Of a stretch of 64,000 nucleotides of DNA, positions 35,506-43,766 are shown piece after piece. Below the pieces are notes generated by a model that was not told the origin of the DNA, did no database searches, and saw only the letters and a program-made list of their open reading frames with translations. The stretch lies in contig NZ_JACHZR010000005.1 in the NCBI RefSeq assembly GCF_014193695.1, forward strand, positions 186,001 to 250,000. The letters are read 5' to 3'. The stretch's first letter is position 1. Every line of letters starts with the position of its first letter. The position numbers and the translations under genes are program-made. Origin of the DNA: Rhizobium sp. BK316 (lineage in GTDB: Bacteria > Pseudomonadota > Alphaproteobacteria > Rhizobiales > Rhizobiaceae).

Positions 35506-38500
35506 ATGTCGATCAAAGCCAGCATCTATCATCTGACCCATTATCAATATGACAAACCGGTCCGCCTCGGCCCACAAATCATCCGCCTGAAGCCGGCTTC
35601 GCATTCGAAAACGCGGGTCTTGAGTCATTCCCTGAAGGTCACGCCGGCCAACCATTTCGTGAACCTGCAGCAGGACCCATACGGCAATTATCTCGCCCGC
35701 TTCGTCTTTCCTGACCCGGTCACCGAATTCAAGATCGAGGTCGATCTCGTCGCCGACATGACGGTCTACAATCCCTTCGACTTCTTCGTCGAGGAAGAAG
35801 CGACAATGTGGCCCTTCGATTATCCGGAAACGCTCCGCGAAGACCTGTCGATCTATATGAAGCCGGAAGAGCCTGGCCCGCGCCTGAAAGCCTTCCTCGA
35901 AACGCTCGATCGTTCAGCGCAGAAGACTGTCGACATGGTGGTCGGCCTCAACATGCGCCTGCAGCAGCAGATCGGCTATGTGATCCGCATGGAAACCGGC
36001 GTGCAGACGCCGGAAGAAACACTTGAGATAGCCAAGGGCTCCTGCCGCGACACGAGCTGGCTGCTCGTCCAGATCCTGCGTCATCTCGGCCTCGCCGCGC
36101 GCTTCGTCTCCGGTTATCTCATCCAGCTCACCCCTGATCTCAAGGCGCTCGATGGCCCCTCGGGCACGGAATATGATTTCACCGACCTGCATGCCTGGGC
36201 GGAAGTCTATCTGCCCGGCGCCGGCTGGATCGGCCTCGACCCGACCTCGGGCCTTCTGACCGGCGAAAGCCATATCCCGCTTGCCGCGACACCGCATTTT
36301 CGCAACGCCGCACCGATTTCAGGCGGCTATTTCGGCGAAGCGGAGACCGAATTCGCCTTTGACATGAAGGTCGCCCGTGTCGCCGAACATCCGCGCATCA
36401 CCAAGCCTTTTTCCGACGATGCCTGGGACGAGCTGAACGCGCTTGGCGAAAAGGTCGATCGTATCCTGGAAGCGGAAGATGTGCGCCTGACCATGGGCGG
36501 CGAGCCGACTTTTGTTTCCATCGACGATTTCCAGTCTGACGAATGGAACACCGAGGCCGTCGGCCCGACGAAACGTGAGAAAGCCGACGCACTCATCCGG
36601 CGGCTGCGAACCCGTTTCGCGCCCAATGGTTTCCTGCATTACGGCCAGGGCAAATGGTATCCGGGCGAAAGCCTGCCGCGATGGACCTTCTCGCTCTACT
36701 GGCGCAAGGACGGCCTGCCCATTTGGTCGAATGACAATCTCGTCGCTACCGAGGGCCGCAACTATCAGGTCACGGAGGACGATGCCGGCCGTCTGCTGAC
36801 AGCAATCGCCGGCGAGCTGGATCTTTCGCCCGATTATGTGACCCCCGCTTTCGAAGATCCCGCCGAATGGCTGGTCAAGGAAGCGAGCCTCCCCGAGAAC
36901 GTCGATCCATCGAATTCGAAACTGGAAGATGCCGAGGAGCGAAGCCGCATTGCCCGCGTCTTCGATCGCGGGCTGACGCGCCCGACCGGCTATGTGCTGC
37001 CCGTCCAGGCCTGGAATGCGCGCGCCACCGGCCGCAGCTGGATGAGCGAGAAATGGTCGACCCGGCGGGGCCGCATCTTCCTCATGCCGGGCGACAGCCC
37101 TGTGGGCTACCGCCTGCCGCTCAATTCCCTCGCCTATATCCCGCCCTCGCAATACCCCTATATCAATCCGCTCGATCCCTTCGTACAGCGGTCCGAACTG
37201 CCGGATTTCGGACAGGATGGCGGACGTCCGCTGCAGGCCGCGCATTTCCAGCCCTTCACCGGTCAGCAGCCGACCATGCCGCAATCGGTCAACGAGATCG
37301 GCGGCCATGTCCGCACGGCTCTCTCCGTCGAGCCACGCGACGGCCGGCTCTGCGTTTTCATGCCGCCGACCGAGACGTTGGAAGATTATCTCGATCTCAT
37401 CGCCTCGACCGAACGTGCGGCCGCCGCTCTCGGCCTTGCGGTCCATATCGAAGGGTATGCGCCGCCCCAGGACGAGCGCATCAACGTCATCCGCGTCGCG
37501 CCCGACCCTGGCGTCATCGAGGTCAACATTCATCCTTCCTCGACCTGGAAGGAAACGGTCGACATCACCACCGCAATCTATGAGGAGGCTCGCGAGGGCC
37601 GCCTCGGCGCCGACAAATTCATGATCGATGGCCGCCACACCGGCACCGGCGGCGGCAACCATGTCGTTGTCGGCGGCAGTAACCCGAACAACAGTCCTTT
37701 CCTGCGCCGTCCGGATCTGCTGAAAAGCCTCGTGCTGCACTGGCAGCGTCATCCGTCGCTGTCCTACCTCTTTTCGGGGCTCTTCATCGGCCCGACCAGC
37801 CAGGCGCCGCGTATCGACGAAGCCCGCCACGACAGCCTCTACGAGCTGGAAATCGCGATGGCGCAGATCCCCGCGCCCGGCCGCGGCCTGCAGCCTCTGC
37901 CCTGGCTCGTCGATCGCCTGTTCCGCAACCTGCTGATCGACGTGACCGGCAATACCCATCGCGCCGAGATCTGCATCGACAAGCTCTTCTCACCCGATGG
38001 CCCGACCGGCCGCCTCGGCCTCGTGGAATTCCGCGGCTTCGAAATGCCGCCGAACGCCCGCATGTCGCTCGCCCAGCAATTGCTGGTGCGCGCGCTGATC
38101 GCCCGCTTCTGGATGAACCCGGCCGATGGCAAGTTCGTGCGCTGGGGGACCGCGCTGCACGATCGCTTCATGCTGCCGCATTATGTCTGGCAGGATTTCA
38201 TCGATGTCCTCGCGGATCTTCGCGAAAACGGCTTCGACCTCAGTCCCGAATGGTTCAAGGCCCAGCTCGAATTCCGTTTCCCCTTCTGCGGCGAAGTCGA
38301 ATACGAAGGCTCGAAGCTGGAACTCAGGCAGGCGCTGGAACCCTGGCATGTCATGGGCGAACAGGGAGCGGTCGGCGGCACCGTGCGTTATGTCGATTCG
38401 TCCGTCGAGCGCCTGCAGGTTCGCCTCGAAACCAGCAACGCCTCGCGCTACACCGTCACCTGCAACGGCCGAACCCTGCCGTTGACACCGACCGGTACGT

Positions 38501-38826
38501 CCGGAGTGTCCGTCGCTGGCGTGCGCTTCAAGGCCTGGCAGCCGGCTTCCGGCCTGCACCCTGTACTGCCGGTGAATACGCCTTTGACTTTTGATATTTA
38601 TGATACATGGTCGAAACGTTCGATCGGCGGCTGCATCTATCACGTTGCCCATCCGGGTGGTCGGAACTATGAAACCTTCCCGGTCAACGGCAACGAGGCG
38701 GAAGCACGACGGCTTGCCCGTTTCGAACCGTGGGGACATACGGCGGGTGGTTATATTCCACGCGCCGAAACGGTTTCGCCTGAATTCCCGCTCACGCTGG
38801 ATCTGAGGCGGCCCGCTGGAATTTGA
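35506..38826 (+). CDS. large transglutaminase-like protein with DUF2126
   Basis: 1106 residues from the ATG at 35506. An N-terminal bacterial transglutaminase region (about 1-100, beta-sandwich-like YHLTHYQYDKPVRLGPQ) precedes a cysteine-protease-fold core with Cys180 (KGSCRDTSWLL), His in DLHAWAEVYL and Asp in GLDPTSG. A long DUF2126 domain follows (about 300-1080, with MGGEPTFVSIDD and DGRHTGTGGGNHVVVGG). No signal peptide, so cytoplasmic. Such proteins occur with permuted ATP-grasp and alpha-E proteins in predicted peptide-ligation operons. The next gene starts within or just after its stop codon. Confidence 0.85.
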   Translation: MSIKASIYHLTHYQYDKPVRLGPQIIRLKPASHSKTRVLSHSLKVTPANHFVNLQQDPYGNYLARFVFPDPVTEFKIEVDLVADMTVYNPFDFFVEEEATMWPFDYPETLREDLSIYMKPEEPGPRLKAFLETLDRSAQKTVDMVVGLNMRLQQQIGYVIRMETGVQTPEETLEIAKGSCRDTSWLLVQILRHLGLAARFVSGYLIQLTPDLKALDGPSGTEYDFTDLHAWAEVYLPGAGWIGLDPTSGLLTGESHIPLAATPHFRNAAPISGGYFGEAETEFAFDMKVARVAEHPRITKPFSDDAWDELNALGEKVDRILEAEDVRLTMGGEPTFVSIDDFQSDEWNTEAVGPTKREKADALIRRLRTRFAPNGFLHYGQGKWYPGESLPRWTFSLYWRKDGLPIWSNDNLVATEGRNYQVTEDDAGRLLTAIAGELDLSPDYVTPAFEDPAEWLVKEASLPENVDPSNSKLEDAEERSRIARVFDRGLTRPTGYVLPVQAWNARATGRSWMSEKWSTRRGRIFLMPGDSPVGYRLPLNSLAYIPPSQYPYINPLDPFVQRSELPDFGQDGGRPLQAAHFQPFTGQQPTMPQSVNEIGGHVRTALSVEPRDGRLCVFMPPTETLEDYLDLIASTERAAAALGLAVHIEGYAPPQDERINVIRVAPDPGVIEVNIHPSSTWKETVDITTAIYEEAREGRLGADKFMIDGRHTGTGGGNHVVVGGSNPNNSPFLRRPDLLKSLVLHWQRHPSLSYLFSGLFIGPTSQAPRIDEARHDSLYELEIAMAQIPAPGRGLQPLPWLVDRLFRNLLIDVTGNTHRAEICIDKLFSPDGPTGRLGLVEFRGFEMPPNARMSLAQQLLVRALIARFWMNPADGKFVRWGTALHDRFMLPHYVWQDFIDVLADLRENGFDLSPEWFKAQLEFRFPFCGEVEYEGSKLELRQALEPWHVMGEQGAVGGTVRYVDSSVERLQVRLETSNASRYTVTCNGRTLPLTPTGTSGVSVAGVRFKAWQPASGLHPVLPVNTPLTFDIYDTWSKRSIGGCIYHVAHPGGRNYETFPVNGNEAEARRLARFEPWGHTAGGYIPRAETVSPEFPLTLDLRRPAGI

Positions 38827-38840
38827 AGAAATTGGGTCTG

Positions 38841-41258
38841 ATGGGCAAGAAGCCTGCACTGGAATTGAGGAACGAGATCGAAGAACGCGCCGGCGCGGAT
38901 GCGGTCTTCGACTATGCTCCTCTATCCGGCATTGCCGACGAGATGGTGGACAACAACGGTTCCATCCGCCCCGTCTGGCAGCGTTTCCTCTCTCATCTGA
39001 ACGTTATGCCGGAAAAGGATCTGACCGAGCGCTTCGCCCGCGCCGACCGCTACCTGCGCGATGCCGGCGTCTTCTATCGGGCTTACGGCGCCAAGGGCAG
39101 CGGCGAGCGCGCCTGGCCGCTCTCCCACATCCCGGTGCTGATCGACGAGCGCGAATGGCAGGTGCTTTCGGCGGGCCTCGTGCAGCGCGCCGATCTGCTC
39201 GAAGCGATGGTCGCCGATATCTACTGCGACAACAAGCTCGTCGAGGAGGGCATCGTTCCGCCGGCCCTCATTGCTGCCAATCCGGAATTCCAGCGACCTC
39301 TGGTTGGCGTAAAACCGGCAACCGGGCACTATCTGCACTTCTGCGCCTTTGAGATCGGCCGTGGCCCTGATGGCAATTGGTGGGTACTTGCCGACCGCAC
39401 GCAAGCTCCCTCGGGCGCGGGATTCGCGCTGGAAAACCGGGTAGCGACCACCCGATCCTTTTCCGACGTCTATGCCGAAACGCCGGTTCACCGTCTCGCC
39501 TCTTTCTTCGGTGCCTTCCGCGACGCGCTGCAGACGATGAAACATTCGGGCGACGACCGCATCGCGGTTCTGACCCCCGGCCCGGCCAACGAAACCTATT
39601 ACGAACACGCCTATATTGCCCGCTACCTCGGCTTCATGCTGCTGGAAGGCGAGGATCTGACTGTCGTCAACGGCCGCATCATGGTGCGCACCGTCGCCGG
39701 CCTGAAGCCGATCGGCGTACTCTGGCGTCGTCTCGATTCCGCCTATGCCGATCCGCTGGAATTGAACCAGAATTCGCATATCGGCACGCCTGGCCTTGTC
39801 GAAGCGCTGCGCGCCGAAACCGTCACCATCGTCAATGCGCTCGGCACCGGCGTTCTTGAGACGCGCGCCTTGCTTGCCTTCATGCCCGCCGTCTGTCGTG
39901 CGCTGCTGGGCGAGGATCTTCGCCTGCCGTCCATTGCCACATGGTGGTGCGGCCAAAAGGATGAGCGCGACCATGTGGCTGCCAATATCGAGAAGATGGT
40001 GATCGGCCCTGCCTATTCCCGCGCGCCCTTCTTCGATGACGGTGGCGAATCCGTCCTCGGTTCGTCGCTGCGCGCCACCGCGAAGAACTCGATTGCAGAC
40101 TGGCTGACAAGCGACGGCGCAAAACTTGTCGGTCAGGAAGTCGTCACCCTCTCCACAACCCCCGCCTGGGTCAACGGCAAGCTGACCCCGCGGCCGATGT
40201 CATTGCGCGTCTTCGCCGCGCGCACCGCCAACGGCTGGCAGATCATGCCCGGCGGCTTTGCCCGCATCGGCTCGGGAGACGATGCCGCCGCCATCGCCAT
40301 GCAGTCCGGCGGCGCGGCCGCCGACGTCTGGATCGTCAGCGACAAGCCGGTCGAGCGCCACACTCTCCTGCCCGCCGAAGGCAGCTTCACCCGCAACATG
40401 CCGGGGAGCCTGCCGAGCCGCGCGGCCGACAACCTCTTCTGGCTGGGCCGCTATATCGAGCGTGCCGAAGGGGCGCTGCGCATCCTGCGCGCCTGGCATG
40501 CGCGTTACGCCGAGGCCGCCGACCCGAACCAGCCGCTGCTGGCAGACGTCACCGAATACCTGGCCGCGGTCGATATCGACACGGCCGAACCGGTGCCGGA
40601 ATCGCTGCTGCGCAATATCGACAGCGCCGTCTATTCGGCGAGCAATATCCGCGACCGCTTCTCGCCCGACGGATGGTTGGCCCTGAACGATCTCGCCAAG
40701 ACCGCCCGCCGTTTCCATACGACGATTACATCAGGCGACGACGCCAGCCATGCTATGACCATCCTGCTGCGAAAGCTTGCGGGCTTCGCCGGTCTCGTGC
40801 ATGAAAACATGTACCGCTTCACCGGGTGGCGCTTCCTCTCGCTTGGCCGATACATCGAGCGCGGCCTGCATATGACGCGTCTTCTCGGCCACATGTCCGG
40901 CCCGGAAGCGCCCGATGGCGCGCTCGATATGCTGCTCGAAATCGGCGACAGCGTCATGACCCACCGCCGCCGCTACAATGTGAACACCGCGCGGCTGACG
41001 GTGACCGACCTCCTGGCGCTCGATCCGCTCAACCCGCGCTCGATCCTCTTCCAGATGAACGAGATCCATCGCGAAGTCGAGCAGCTTCCAAACGCCTTCA
41101 TCAATGGCCAGATGTCGCCCTTCTACCGTGAGGCGATGCGCCTGCATTCCGGCCTCGCCGTCATGACGCCGGAAGCCATGAACGGTGATGTCTATCATCG
41201 GCTGGAGCGCGAGCTGGAACACCTTTCCGACCTTCTGGCACAGACCTATCTCGGATGA
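38841..41258 (+). CDS. fused circularly permuted ATP-grasp (DUF404/DUF407) and alpha-E (DUF403) protein
   Basis: 805 residues from the ATG at 38841; an in-frame TTG at 38823 overlaps the previous stop and adds six. The N-terminal 470 residues form a circularly permuted ATP-grasp ligase (LIDEREWQVLSAGLVQRADLL shown in part, RTQAPSGAGFALENR, SLRATAKNSIA). The C-terminal 300 residues are an alpha-E helical domain (NLFWLGRYIERAE and a second RFLSLGRYIERGLHM copy). In many genomes these are separate proteins; here they are one chain. The ATP-grasp half should form an amide or peptide bond; substrate unknown. The last 4 bases overlap the second transglutaminase gene. Confidence 0.88.
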   Translation: MGKKPALELRNEIEERAGADAVFDYAPLSGIADEMVDNNGSIRPVWQRFLSHLNVMPEKDLTERFARADRYLRDAGVFYRAYGAKGSGERAWPLSHIPVLIDEREWQVLSAGLVQRADLLEAMVADIYCDNKLVEEGIVPPALIAANPEFQRPLVGVKPATGHYLHFCAFEIGRGPDGNWWVLADRTQAPSGAGFALENRVATTRSFSDVYAETPVHRLASFFGAFRDALQTMKHSGDDRIAVLTPGPANETYYEHAYIARYLGFMLLEGEDLTVVNGRIMVRTVAGLKPIGVLWRRLDSAYADPLELNQNSHIGTPGLVEALRAETVTIVNALGTGVLETRALLAFMPAVCRALLGEDLRLPSIATWWCGQKDERDHVAANIEKMVIGPAYSRAPFFDDGGESVLGSSLRATAKNSIADWLTSDGAKLVGQEVVTLSTTPAWVNGKLTPRPMSLRVFAARTANGWQIMPGGFARIGSGDDAAAIAMQSGGAAADVWIVSDKPVERHTLLPAEGSFTRNMPGSLPSRAADNLFWLGRYIERAEGALRILRAWHARYAEAADPNQPLLADVTEYLAAVDIDTAEPVPESLLRNIDSAVYSASNIRDRFSPDGWLALNDLAKTARRFHTTITSGDDASHAMTILLRKLAGFAGLVHENMYRFTGWRFLSLGRYIERGLHMTRLLGHMSGPEAPDGALDMLLEIGDSVMTHRRRYNVNTARLTVTDLLALDPLNPRSILFQMNEIHREVEQLPNAFINGQMSPFYREAMRLHSGLAVMTPEAMNGDVYHRLERELEHLSDLLAQTYLG

Positions 41259-42142
41259 CGGCCGTGCTCTACGATCTCACCCTGCATATGGGCTATGCCT
41301 ACGACACGCCGGCATCCGGCGCGCGCCACATCATGCGCCTCATGCCGCTCTCGCTGCCGAACCGCCAACGCCTTGTCGCCGGTTCGATCAGCATTTCGCC
41401 ACAGCCGGACGAACAGTCCCATTTCGTCGATTTCTTCGAACATCCGGCCACATCCTTCCTGCTGCGCTCGCCACATGAAACGCTCGATATCCGCATGCAG
41501 GCCCGCGTGCAGGTCGAAAGCCAAGCCATATCGGCGGACTTCTCGCCGCTGCTGGCCGAGCTCCCGGAGGACGTCGCCGGAATCTGGTCACTCGATCCGG
41601 GATCGCCCCACCATTTCCTTGGCGACAGCCCGCGCCTGACCGAAACCAAGATCATCAGTGAGTACGCAAGGACCTGTATCCAGCCTTCGCTGACGGTGAT
41701 GCAGATCGCCTATGCGCTTTGTGCCCGCATCAACGAGGATTTCACCTACGATTCGGAAGCGACGAGCGTCGAGACGACGCCGCTGGAAGCCTTCACGCTG
41801 AAGCGCGGCGTTTGCCAGGACTTCACCCACATCATGATCCTTGCCTTGCGCAGCCTCGGCATTCCCGCCGGCTACGTTTCCGGCTTCCTGCGCACCATCC
41901 CGCCACCGGGCAAGGAACGGCTGGAGGGGGCCGATGCCATGCATGCATGGGTGCGCGTCTGGTGCGGCGAGACGGCCGGCTGGATCGAGCTCGACCCCAC
42001 CAACAACATCCCCGCCGGAACCGACCATATCGTCGTCGCCTACGGCCGCGACTATGCCGACGTCGCTCCCGTTATCGGCGTACTCAAGAGCTATGGCAGC
42101 CAGCGCTCCGTGCAGGCGGTAGACGTAATTCCGCTGAAATAA
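41255..42142 (+). CDS. small transglutaminase-family cysteine protease-fold protein
   Basis: 295 residues. An N-terminal bacterial transglutaminase region (about 1-85) is followed by a transglutaminase core with Cys187 (KRGVCQDFTHIMI), His in DAMHAWVRVW and Asp in ELDPTNN, a complete triad. It has no signal peptide. It is coupled to the ATP-grasp gene by an ATGA overlap. In the predicted amidoligase systems such proteins are proposed to remove or trim the peptide added by the ATP-grasp enzyme. An AGCCAGT/ACTGGCT hairpin (42162-42192) follows. Confidence 0.88.
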   Translation: MTAVLYDLTLHMGYAYDTPASGARHIMRLMPLSLPNRQRLVAGSISISPQPDEQSHFVDFFEHPATSFLLRSPHETLDIRMQARVQVESQAISADFSPLLAELPEDVAGIWSLDPGSPHHFLGDSPRLTETKIISEYARTCIQPSLTVMQIAYALCARINEDFTYDSEATSVETTPLEAFTLKRGVCQDFTHIMILALRSLGIPAGYVSGFLRTIPPPGKERLEGADAMHAWVRVWCGETAGWIELDPTNNIPAGTDHIVVAYGRDYADVAPVIGVLKSYGSQRSVQAVDVIPLK

Positions 42143-42161
42143 TCCCGAAATAGGAAAAAAC

Positions 42162-42192
42162 AGCCAGTTGCCTACAATTTTAGACACTGGCT
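42162..42192 (+). terminator. possible weak terminator after the transglutaminase operon
   Basis: AGCCAGT and ACTGGCT arms (42162-42168 and 42186-42192) with a 17-base loop, followed by only TTT. The hairpin is clear; its role as a terminator is doubtful. Confidence 0.3.
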
Positions 42193-42257
42193 TTAGCGGC
42201 CATTAAAGTCATCTGGTCCATCAGTAGCCTGCATAGGGCTCCTTTGAACCGGTGGAC

Positions 42258-43487
42258 ATGATGAACACCCTGCATTCGCATCTTGATCGGCTGCGGCGCG
42301 ACCGTGGCGGCAATTTCGGCATCATGACGGCCATCCTGCTGCCTGTGCTTATCGGCGCCGCAGGCTTGGCGATCCAGGTCAGCGATATGTTACTCTCAAA
42401 GCAGCAGTTGCAGGAGGCAGCCGACTCGGCTGCGCTCGCAACCGCGACCGCGCTGGCAAATGGCACGATCCAAACCTCGGAGGCCGAGGCCTTCGCGCAG
42501 AATTTCGTCGCCGGACAAATGGCGAATTACCTGCAAAGTGGTGTGGATATCAAGAACGCGACGGATGTCGATGTCCAGACAACGACATCGGGTAAGTCGA
42601 CGTCCTACCAGGTAACGGTTTCACCGAGTTACGATCTCGCGGTCAATCCACTCATGCGAGCGGTCGGCTTCACGACGCAGCATCTTTCGACGTCGGGCAC
42701 AACGGTCAGCGGCCATTCACAGACCCAGGGCTCCATCTCCATGTTTCTTGCGCTCGATAAATCGGGATCGATGGGAGAGGCTACAGCGACCGTCAATGTG
42801 GATAACCCGACGGAAACATACACGTATAACTGCAACGGCCACTACAACAGGAACAACAAGTGGGTCTACGACACCTGCACTGGCACTCGTGCGCGCTATT
42901 ACACGAAGATAGAGGCTCTAAAGATTGCCGCCGGCAATCTCTTCGGCCAGCTCAACAGCGCCGATCCCAATGCGGAATACGCGCGCACCGGCGCGGTATC
43001 TTACGATCTGGTTGAATACACGCCGAGCAAGCTCGCTTGGGGAACCGCCGGTGTCGCCAGCTATGTCAACGAGCTTCAGGCCGGGGGCGGCACGAATTCA
43101 AGCGGCGCGATGAACACGGCCTACACGTCATTGACTGCTAAGAACGCGGCCGGGAACGATGCCGAGGATGCCCTTCACCAGCAGAAGACCGGGCAGGTAC
43201 CCAAGAAATACATCGTCTTTATGACGGATGGTGATAACAACAACGACAAGTGGGGCGGCCGCTCTTACGATACCTCGACAAAAACAACGTGCGACAACGC
43301 CAAATCCAAGGGTATCGAGATCTACACCATCGCCTTCATGGCGCCTGCGGGCGGACAGGCACTGCTGCATTATTGCGCCTCTGATGATGCCCATTATTTC
43401 CAGGCAGAAAAAATGGAAGACCTCCTTGCGGCGTTCAAGGCGATCGGAGCGAAGGCCTCCGCACAGATGACGCGCCTGACGAACTGA
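42258..43487 (+). CDS. Tad-like pilus assembly protein with von Willebrand A domain
   Basis: 409 residues. A short basic N-terminus precedes one membrane segment (about 20-42) followed by the TadE/TadG-type helix (LLSKQQLQEAADSAALATA). A von Willebrand A domain (about 160-405) carries the MIDAS motif DKSGSMG, later Thr (AGGGTNSSG) and Asp (MTDGDNN). Several Cys lie in the inserted loop YNCNGHY...DTCTG. It is predicted membrane-anchored with the VWA domain outside. No tad pilus genes surround it. Start options are GTG 42252, ATG 42258 and ATG 42261. A strong terminator follows. Confidence 0.8.
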   Translation: MMNTLHSHLDRLRRDRGGNFGIMTAILLPVLIGAAGLAIQVSDMLLSKQQLQEAADSAALATATALANGTIQTSEAEAFAQNFVAGQMANYLQSGVDIKNATDVDVQTTTSGKSTSYQVTVSPSYDLAVNPLMRAVGFTTQHLSTSGTTVSGHSQTQGSISMFLALDKSGSMGEATATVNVDNPTETYTYNCNGHYNRNNKWVYDTCTGTRARYYTKIEALKIAAGNLFGQLNSADPNAEYARTGAVSYDLVEYTPSKLAWGTAGVASYVNELQAGGGTNSSGAMNTAYTSLTAKNAAGNDAEDALHQQKTGQVPKKYIVFMTDGDNNNDKWGGRSYDTSTKTTCDNAKSKGIEIYTIAFMAPAGGQALLHYCASDDAHYFQAEKMEDLLAAFKAIGAKASAQMTRLTN

Positions 43488-43515
43488 CAATCGGTATCTA
43501 CAAACAGCAGCAGCA

Positions 43516-43553
43516 AAAAGCCGCTCCGGAACAAACCGGGGCGGCTTTTGTTT
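43516..43553 (+). terminator. terminator after the VWA gene
   Basis: AAAAGCCGCTCCGG (43516-43529) pairs with CCGGGGCGGCTTTT (43536-43549), one G-T pair, followed by GTTT. This isolates the glycogen cluster from upstream transcription. Confidence 0.88.
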
Positions 43554-43766
43554 AAGCTTTATTCTGCCAATCAGATCGGGAAAACAGATTGAAATCAAGT
43601 CCCTTGAGCCCCCGAACATGAAGGTTCCGCAAATTTTTCGTTTGCCTAATTCCCTTGTTGCAAGTGCGTGATAACGGTGCATAAACTGCCCTGTCGGTGT
43701 AAGCGACAAATCGATTGAATCAGGCGTAAGATACTGTAACAAAATCAAAATTGGCGAGACCTGACC

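Noticed and set aside
36319..37959. A 546-codon open frame antisense to the DUF2126 region.
   Set aside because: No motif and no ribosome binding site; the plus-strand protein is continuous and recognisable.
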